A program made the position numbers and the translations under genes. From Acholeplasma sp. CAG:878 (GTDB taxonomy: Bacteria > Bacillota_I > Bacilli_A > RF39 > UBA660), in NCBI GenBank assembly GCA_000432255.1, contig HF989924.1:21038-57493 (forward strand): a stretch of 36,456 nucleotides of DNA, given 5' to 3'. The notes below the pieces were generated by a model. It was not told where the DNA came from. It searched no databases and was given only the letters and a program-made list of their open reading frames with translations. Of the stretch, positions 31,322 through 36,456 are shown piece by piece. The first letter of the stretch is position 1, and each line of letters begins with the position of its first letter.

Positions 31322-32493
31322 TGTTTATTCATAATTTAAAGTATACTATTAAAATATTATTTAAAAATAAAGTATTAATATTTTGGACTTTTGCTTTTCC
31401 AATTATTTTAGGCTTATTATTTAATATGGCATTTTCAAATATTGAAAAAGATGAAATGTTAAAAGTTTTTTCTATTGCTGTTGTTTCAAATGATAATTCA
31501 AAAGAACAAGAGATATATAAAGAAACACTAGAAAAATTATCAACTGGCGATGCTCGGTTATTTAATCTTAAATATGTGGATGAAGAAGAAGCAAATAGAT
31601 TATTAGATGAATCGGAAATCGAAGGATATGTGGTTATTAGCGATGATGTTAAAGTTGTTATTAAAGAAAATGGTTCTAATCAAACAATTATAAAATTTGT
31701 CATTCAAGAAATTAAACAAAATAAAAAAATAGTTGAAGATTTATCTTTAAAAGAAATTGAAAAAGAAACTTCAAATGGTAACTATTCTTTTGATACTACT
31801 GAAATTGTTAATAATATATTAACTAAAATAAATAGTCAAGAAGTTAGTCTAAATTCTTTATCTAGTTCTAATTTAAGTTATATGACAATAGAATACTATA
31901 CTTTAATCGCTATGGCTTGTATGTATACAGGAATGTTGGGGTTAACTTCTATAAATAATTGTTTAGCTAACATGAGTAATAAAGGAAAAAGAATTTCTGT
32001 TTCTCCTAACAAAAAAAGTACAATAGTTTTAAGTTCTTTAATTGGAAGTTATATTGTGAGTTTGCTTGGTTTATCAATTCTTTTGTTGTTTTTATTATTT
32101 GTACTTAAAGTTGATTTTGGAAATAACATGTTACTTGTCATATTACTTTCAATGATAGGCTCATTAGCAGGAATCTCACTTGGTGTTTTAGTAGCGTCGG
32201 TATTTAAATTGAGTGAAGGCGCTAAAACTGGTATTATTATTGCTATAAGTATGTTTTTATCAGTGTTATCAGGAATGACAGGAGTTACATTAAAATATGT
32301 AATCGATACAAATGTTCCTATAGTAAATCTTATTAATCCTAACAATTTAATAACTGATGGATTTTATTCACTTTATTATTACAACACTTTAGACAGATAT
32401 TTCAGAGATTTAATATATTTAATAATTTTTGTAATTATTTGTTTAGTAATTTCTTTCTTCAGTTTAAGGAGGGAACAATATGATAGTATTTAA
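31321..32493 (+). CDS. ABC-2 type permease, subunit 1
   Basis: 390 residues. One N-terminal helix (VLIFWTFAFPIILGLLFNMAF), a long extracytoplasmic domain (about 40-190), then five C-terminal helices with GMLGLTSINNC and SGMTGVTLKYVIDTNVPIVNLINPNNLITDGFYSLYYY, the ABC-2 fold of efflux permeases such as those in the YhgE/Pip-like and DrrB groups. It overlaps the ATPase by one base and the second permease by 14 bases, so all three are translationally coupled. Pairs with the next gene as a heterodimeric channel. Confidence 0.9.
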   Translation: MFIHNLKYTIKILFKNKVLIFWTFAFPIILGLLFNMAFSNIEKDEMLKVFSIAVVSNDNSKEQEIYKETLEKLSTGDARLFNLKYVDEEEANRLLDESEIEGYVVISDDVKVVIKENGSNQTIIKFVIQEIKQNKKIVEDLSLKEIEKETSNGNYSFDTTEIVNNILTKINSQEVSLNSLSSSNLSYMTIEYYTLIAMACMYTGMLGLTSINNCLANMSNKGKRISVSPNKKSTIVLSSLIGSYIVSLLGLSILLLFLLFVLKVDFGNNMLLVILLSMIGSLAGISLGVLVASVFKLSEGAKTGIIIAISMFLSVLSGMTGVTLKYVIDTNVPIVNLINPNNLITDGFYSLYYYNTLDRYFRDLIYLIIFVIICLVISFFSLRREQYDSI

Positions 32494-33610
32494 AACAATT
32501 TTAAAAATATTAAATAAACTTAAAGGAATGCTTATTTTATATACATTTATGCTTGTTATGATTACTTTTATTAATCAAACATCTAATAATGAAACATCTT
32601 TTTTAGAGTCAAAACCAAGTATTGCTATTGTAAATGAAGATGATAGTTTAATAACTAATGATTTTATAGATTATATGGATAAACACTGTATAATTAAAAA
32701 TCTAGCTCCTAAAAATATAGATGATGCATTATTTTATAGAAGTATAAATATGGTTGTTTATATTCCAAAGGATTTTGGAGAAAATTTACTTTCTAATAAT
32801 GTTACATTAGAATATAAAGCAAGTGGTGATGAGGCCTCTGCATATACTAAAATGTTAATTGAAAAATATATAAAAACAGTTCTTATTTATAAAGATTATT
32901 ACAGCGATGAAGAGTTAATTAATCATGTAAATAATCTTCTAAAATTAGATGCAAATGTTGAGGTAAAAACGAAACTAGAAACATCAAAATTAGAACGTAT
33001 GACAAGATATTTTAATTTTTTAAATTATGCTCTTTTAGCAGGTTCTGTTTATTGTATTAGTATGATTTTAGCAAGTATAAAAGAGGAAAAAGTAAAGAAA
33101 AGAACAATTATAAGTAGTTTTGATTATAAAAAATATGATAGAATTGTGCTAGGAACTCTATCTATTGTTATTTTTGGAATATGGCTATTATATATGTTAT
33201 TAAGTATTATATTATTTAAAAACACAATATTTACTTCTAATGGTTTAGCATATATTTTAAATTCGTTTGTATTTACTATTGCAAGTTTGTGTATAGGATA
33301 TTTAATTGGAAATATTACTCAAAATAAAAATGCTATAGCAGGAATTATAAATGTAGTAGCTTTAGGTTCATCATTCTTATGTGGTTGTTTTGTACCAGTA
33401 GAATATATGCCAGATTATGCTTTAAAAATAGCGCATATTTTTCCAACTTATTACTATGTTTCTAACAATGAGATTATTAAAACAATTGAAACATTTAATC
33501 CTACTTTAATAAAATCATTATTGAAAAATGGATTTGTAATTGTATTGTTTAGTTTATTATTTATTTTATTGACGAATTACATTAGTAAGAAAAAACAAAT
33601 CATTAATTAA
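32480..33610 (+). CDS. ABC-2 type permease, subunit 2
   Basis: 376 residues, same layout as the preceding permease: N-terminal helix, extracytoplasmic domain with SIAIVNEDDSLITNDF, then five helices ending GCFVPVEYMPDYALKIAHIFPTYYY. The block near the C-terminus with CGCFVPVEYMP is typical of ABC-2 subunits. An AAGGAGGG site lies within the end of the first permease. It closes the TetR-ABC operon; no clear terminator follows. Confidence 0.9.
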   Translation: MIVFKTILKILNKLKGMLILYTFMLVMITFINQTSNNETSFLESKPSIAIVNEDDSLITNDFIDYMDKHCIIKNLAPKNIDDALFYRSINMVVYIPKDFGENLLSNNVTLEYKASGDEASAYTKMLIEKYIKTVLIYKDYYSDEELINHVNNLLKLDANVEVKTKLETSKLERMTRYFNFLNYALLAGSVYCISMILASIKEEKVKKRTIISSFDYKKYDRIVLGTLSIVIFGIWLLYMLLSIILFKNTIFTSNGLAYILNSFVFTIASLCIGYLIGNITQNKNAIAGIINVVALGSSFLCGCFVPVEYMPDYALKIAHIFPTYYYVSNNEIIKTIETFNPTLIKSLLKNGFVIVLFSLLFILLTNYISKKKQIIN

Positions 33611-33632
33611 AAAGTATAGGAAGTATAAAATA

Positions 33633-34037
33633 ATAAAGAAATTTTTAATGTTTTGGTGTTTATTTGTTTCTTTATGAGTACTTTATGGAAACTTAAATAT
33701 GATTCTAGTTTCAAGTGGAGAAACATTACAAATGGAGTTTATGTTACCTTATTTTAAAGTTTTACCATTTAGTGAAATATTATTTAAAAATTATACATTT
33801 TTTGGTATTTGTTTATTAATAGTTAATGGAATAACTAATTTAATAGCTGCATACCTACTTATAAAAAATAAAAAAATAGGAATTATTTTAGGAACTATAA
33901 TTGGTTTTACTTTGATGTTATGGATTACTATTCAATTTATTATTCTTCCATTAAATATTTTATCAATAACTTATTTTATAATAGGTTTAATTCAATTGTT
34001 AACTAGTTATATGACTTATGATAATAAAAAAATTTGA
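33633..34037 (+). pseudogene. Small membrane protein with a nonsense codon and no ATG at its expected start
   Basis: From ATG 33699 a 112-residue protein with three membrane helices is open (GICLLIVNGITNLIAAYLLI..). The same frame upstream reads KKFLMFWCLFVSL, then TGA at 33675-33677, then VLYGNLNMILVSSGETLQMEF. That looks like the missing first membrane helix, with TGA in place of a Trp codon. A good AGGAAG site (33618-33623) is placed for a start at about 33630-33633, where the codons are ATA, not ATG. Two lesions therefore separate the ribosome site from the body. A shortened protein from ATG 33699 is possible, but it has no good ribosome site. Family not recognised. Confidence 0.55.
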
Positions 34038-34058
34038 AATGATTATAGGTGGTTTTAT

Positions 34059-34838
34059 ATGAAATACGAAGATTTGTTAAATTCTCATTTAAAATATGGA
34101 AATTCAAAAGAAGATATAATTAAGAGAAATGGTTATGAAAATATACTTGAAAATGTTGTAATCGCACCTTGGTGGGGACATGAAATGTTTGCTAGTTTTG
34201 ATGTTAAAATCAAAAAAATAAACGAAAAAATATATAACATTTATGGAGCTGATTTTGAATTTTCTTTTATTGAATTGAAACTTATTGGAGCAGCTGCTAT
34301 TTTGGATGAAACACTTGGTTTAGGTGTTACAAAATGTAGAAATTTATTATTTATAGGTTCGGTTGGTTCACTTGATTATAGTATTAATATAGGGGATTTA
34401 GTTATTCCAAAATATTCAATTTGTGGTGAGGGAGCATCTAGATATTTGAATGTTGATTTGGAAGATGAATTTGGAAAGAAAGAAGAACCATCGAAAGATT
34501 ATACAAATAAATTGTTAAAAATTGTAGAAAAATATGAAAATGTAAAATATCATTATGTTGTAAATTATACTGTTGATACAATATTTGCTCAATTTATTCA
34601 TCTTGCCTCTATTATAAAGTATGGAGCAAAAACAATCGAAATGGAAACATCTGCCTTATTTAAATGTAATAATATTTTAAATATAAACATGACAGCTTTG
34701 TTTTGTGTTTCTGATAATGCTGTTTTAAATAAATCTTTATATAGTGGAAGAACAGATTTAGAAAAGGAATATAAACATATGGTTAAAGAAAAAGTTATTC
34801 CTAACATAATAATGGAGTTGTTTAGAAAAGATAAATAA
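34059..34838 (+). CDS. Nucleoside phosphorylase family protein
   Basis: 259 residues of the PNP/UDP phosphorylase fold. LLFIGSVGSLDYSINIGDLVIPKYSICGEGASRY carries the phosphate-site GSVGSL and the GD-x-VIP strand; KTIEMETSALFKC is the conserved EMET substrate loop; CVSDNAVL supplies the catalytic Asp. These enzymes split nucleosides with phosphate into base and ribose-1-phosphate. The N-terminal 45 residues (with APWWGHEMFASF) differ from standard DeoD and Udp, so the base specificity is open. Ribosome site ATAGGTGG. A terminator follows. Confidence 0.85.
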   Translation: MKYEDLLNSHLKYGNSKEDIIKRNGYENILENVVIAPWWGHEMFASFDVKIKKINEKIYNIYGADFEFSFIELKLIGAAAILDETLGLGVTKCRNLLFIGSVGSLDYSINIGDLVIPKYSICGEGASRYLNVDLEDEFGKKEEPSKDYTNKLLKIVEKYENVKYHYVVNYTVDTIFAQFIHLASIIKYGAKTIEMETSALFKCNNILNINMTALFCVSDNAVLNKSLYSGRTDLEKEYKHMVKEKVIPNIIMELFRKDK

Positions 34839-34881
34839 AAATTTTTAATATGATTTATGTTAAAATATCAATGTGAAATCA

Positions 34882-34909
34882 AGGATAGACTATTAAATCT
34901 ATCTTTTTT
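34882..34909 (+). terminator. Terminator of the phosphorylase gene
   Basis: GATAGA/TCTATC 6-bp stem with an 8-base loop and six T. Confidence 0.7.
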
Positions 34910-34910
34910 A

Positions 34911-34919
34911 TGGTATAAT
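34911..34919 (+). promoter_or_regulatory. Extended -10 promoter of the radical SAM gene
   Basis: TGG-TATAAT directly after the terminator, giving a leader of roughly 65 bases with GGGGAGGG at 34971-34978. Confidence 0.55.
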
Positions 34920-34992
34920 TAACTGAGTTTAGTTTTAATTGCTAGTTAATAAAATTATATATAACCAATGGGGAGGGAAAATAAAATAGCAT

Positions 34993-36282
34993 ATGAAAAT
35001 AAATGAAATTAAGATAAAAGATTATTTAACAAAATCAAATTTACCAGCAAGTGATTATGTTATAAATCCGTATGTTGGATGTCCTCATGGGTGTAAATAC
35101 TGTTATGCAATGTTCATGAAAAGATTTACTAGACACCAAGAAAACTGGGGAGAATTTATTGATATAAAAAAATGTGATAAAAAAATCAATTTAAAAATGA
35201 TAAGTGGTAAAAATATTTTTTTATCGTCAGTTACTGATTGTTATAATGAGTATGAAGAAAAGTATGCTGTAACAAAATCAATTTTAGAACAATTAGTAGA
35301 ATCTGGTTGCAATTTATCTATTTCTACTAAATCAAAATTAATATTGAGAGATATTGATTTGTTAAAAAAAATAAAAAATGTAAAAGTCTGTATATCAATT
35401 AATACTTTAGATGAATCGTTTAAAGATGATATGGATAAAGCTAGTTCTATAAAAGATAGATTGCATACATTAAAAAAATTACATGAAAATGGCATATATA
35501 CAGTATTGTTTATGTCGCCTATTTTTCCATATATTACAGAATGGAAAGAAATAATAGAAATTTCAAGAGATTATGTTGATGAGTTTTGGTTTGAAAATCT
35601 AAACTTAAGAGGTAGTTATAAATATAATATTTTAAATTATATTAAAGAAAAATATAATTGGTTATTTTATAAATACATTGATATATTCGAAAACAAAAAT
35701 AGTGATTATTGGAGTGTACTTTCTAATGAAATAGAAAAGTACTGTGAAAAAAATAATATAAAATATACAAATTTCTTTTATCATAAAGAATTAATAGAAA
35801 AAAAGAAAGAAGGTAAGAAAATGATTAATATAGAAGAGTTTTTAATGGAAGCTAAAAAACAAACATATGCTAATGAAAAGGTAGAAAAAGTTTCAAGCAC
35901 GAGACGTAATTCTAAAGACTATGAATATAAAAAAGATAAAATGGTATACCACGATACATATTTTGGTGGTACTAATTTTATTGGTGAGGAGGTTGTTTAT
36001 GTTGATGACAAGACCTATTGGGCTATGAATTATTATGGTGTAACTTTAGATGAAACATTAGGAGAAGAAACAATGGATAAGGCATTACGTCCTGCACTAA
36101 TGAATGTTGGAAAAGATAAAGACGTAATTCCAGTAAGAGGACCAAAAAAATGGATAAATGGGGAATATAAATATACGTTTGATGTAATGGGCGATATTAA
36201 TTGTTTTAGTGGAATTGAAACCATATATAAAAATAATAAGAAAATATATGAATTAAAATGTAATGGTGGATTAATTAAGTAA
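34993..36282 (+). CDS. Radical SAM protein fused to a DUF5680 domain
   Basis: 429 residues in one frame. Residues 1-270 are a radical SAM enzyme of the SPL/YfkB-like type: NPYVGCPHGCKYCYAMFMKRF has Cys30, Cys34 and Cys37 for the 4Fe-4S cluster, then LSSVTDCYNEYEEKY and LSISTKS, VCISINTLDE, TVLFMSPIFPYI on successive barrel strands. Residues 277-429 (MINIEEFLMEAKKQTYA...YFGGTNFIGEEVVY...WAMNYYG...INCFSGIETIY) match DUF5680, which usually follows an HTH domain or stands alone. The join contains GAAGGT and an ATG at 35821, so the second half may also be translated separately. The first ATG after an in-frame TAG was used as start; its ribosome site is 14 bases away, rather far. Substrate unknown. 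Confidence 0.82.
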   Translation: MKINEIKIKDYLTKSNLPASDYVINPYVGCPHGCKYCYAMFMKRFTRHQENWGEFIDIKKCDKKINLKMISGKNIFLSSVTDCYNEYEEKYAVTKSILEQLVESGCNLSISTKSKLILRDIDLLKKIKNVKVCISINTLDESFKDDMDKASSIKDRLHTLKKLHENGIYTVLFMSPIFPYITEWKEIIEISRDYVDEFWFENLNLRGSYKYNILNYIKEKYNWLFYKYIDIFENKNSDYWSVLSNEIEKYCEKNNIKYTNFFYHKELIEKKKEGKKMINIEEFLMEAKKQTYANEKVEKVSSTRRNSKDYEYKKDKMVYHDTYFGGTNFIGEEVVYVDDKTYWAMNYYGVTLDETLGEETMDKALRPALMNVGKDKDVIPVRGPKKWINGEYKYTFDVMGDINCFSGIETIYKNNKKIYELKCNGGLIK

Positions 36283-36375
36283 ATGGGTATGTATCAAAAA
36301 AGAAAAATCAGAGCCGAAAAGAAGAATAACAATCAAGAAGAAAGGTTAACTAAGGCGGGAATTAACTGGAAATAA
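36283..36375 (+). CDS. Small basic ORF, 30 residues
   Basis: ATG directly after the radical SAM stop opens 30 codons: MGMYQKRKIRAEKKNNN then QEERLTKAGINWK. Very rich in Lys, Arg and Asn; no hydrophobic stretch. The tight spacing suggests translational coupling, but there is no clear ribosome site of its own and such a short ORF can arise by chance. Confidence 0.4.
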   Translation: MGMYQKRKIRAEKKNNNQEERLTKAGINWK

Positions 36376-36422
36376 CGACTTATGAAAAGCTTTTATATAA
36401 AACGATAAAGAAGGAGGCAGTA

Positions 36423-36456
36423 ATGAAGATAATTGGAGATAGATATACTAACAATA
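36423..36456 (+). CDS. Start of a gene running out of the window
   Basis: ATG 36423 with a strong AAGGAGG site at 36411-36417 begins MKIIGDRYTNN and continues past the window end. Too short to identify. Confidence 0.65.
   Translation, partial: MKIIGDRYTNN

Noticed and set aside
33675..33677. Use of TGA as Trp (mollicute code 4)
   Set aside because: ileS, several other genes and the first kinase paralogue end in TGA, and long genes use only TGG for Trp. The single in-frame TGA fits a nonsense mutation.

Overview
The window is about 36 kb of a very AT-rich (roughly 27-30% G+C by eye) chromosome that looks like Bacillota, most likely an uncultivated Bacilli-type lineage near the mollicute side of the tree. 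The evidence is T-box leaders in front of two aminoacyl-tRNA synthetase operons, the sepF/divIVA/ileS neighbourhood typical of Firmicutes, single-chain GlyRS, Suf-type Fe-S assembly, Gram-positive Shine-Dalgarno (SD) sites and U-tract terminators. TGA is a stop codon (ileS and others end in TGA and genes use TGG for Trp), so this is code 11, not the mollicute code 4. The cell makes peptidoglycan (mraY, murE). No base stretch longer than about 300 is without a gene.

Layout. 1-1930: the 3' end of sufB, ssb, and a divergent pair of XRE regulators around a palindromic operator. 1978-2166: the first 63 codons of mreC. 2167-12868: a block of about 10.7 kb that sits inside mreC. It holds, leftward, a 3'-truncated tRNA-Gly, gltX, tRNA-Cys, a ZIP metal transporter, a P-type ATPase, mraY and murE; and rightward, an exported amidase-signature protein overlapping a second MurE-like ligase, then two terminators. 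12872-13947: the rest of mreC, then mreD. 13988-15432: a HipA-like kinase followed by a small protein resembling the HipA N-subdomain. 15450-16963: glyS behind a very short T-box leader. 17067-18260: a membrane glycosyltransferase. 18349-23603: sepF, divIVA, an ileS-type T-box, two helical-repeat proteins resembling mTERF, and ileS; ylmG and ylmH, usually found here, are absent. 23750-29835: mostly uncharacterised genes: a DUF2130 protein, two tandem kinase-fold paralogues, a lone Smr domain, a WS-repeat surface protein, an ASCH protein and a frameshifted membrane protein. 29928-33610: a TetR regulator with operator and a three-gene ABC-2 exporter. 33633-36456: a damaged membrane protein gene, a nucleoside phosphorylase, a radical SAM-DUF5680 fusion, a tiny ORF and the start of another gene.

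The observations most worth checking are: (1) mreC is cut in two by the 10.7-kb block, and the same breakpoint removes the 3' end of tRNA-Gly; (2) proteins with an exact 35-residue mTERF-like repeat lie between an isoleucine T-box and ileS, so they should be induced by uncharged tRNA-Ile; (3) the glyS T-box appears to have an ultrashort Stem I with the glycine specifier in its terminal loop; (4) the HipA-like module is split, with gene order reversed relative to known hipBST. Everything is read by eye from sequence; no database search was run.
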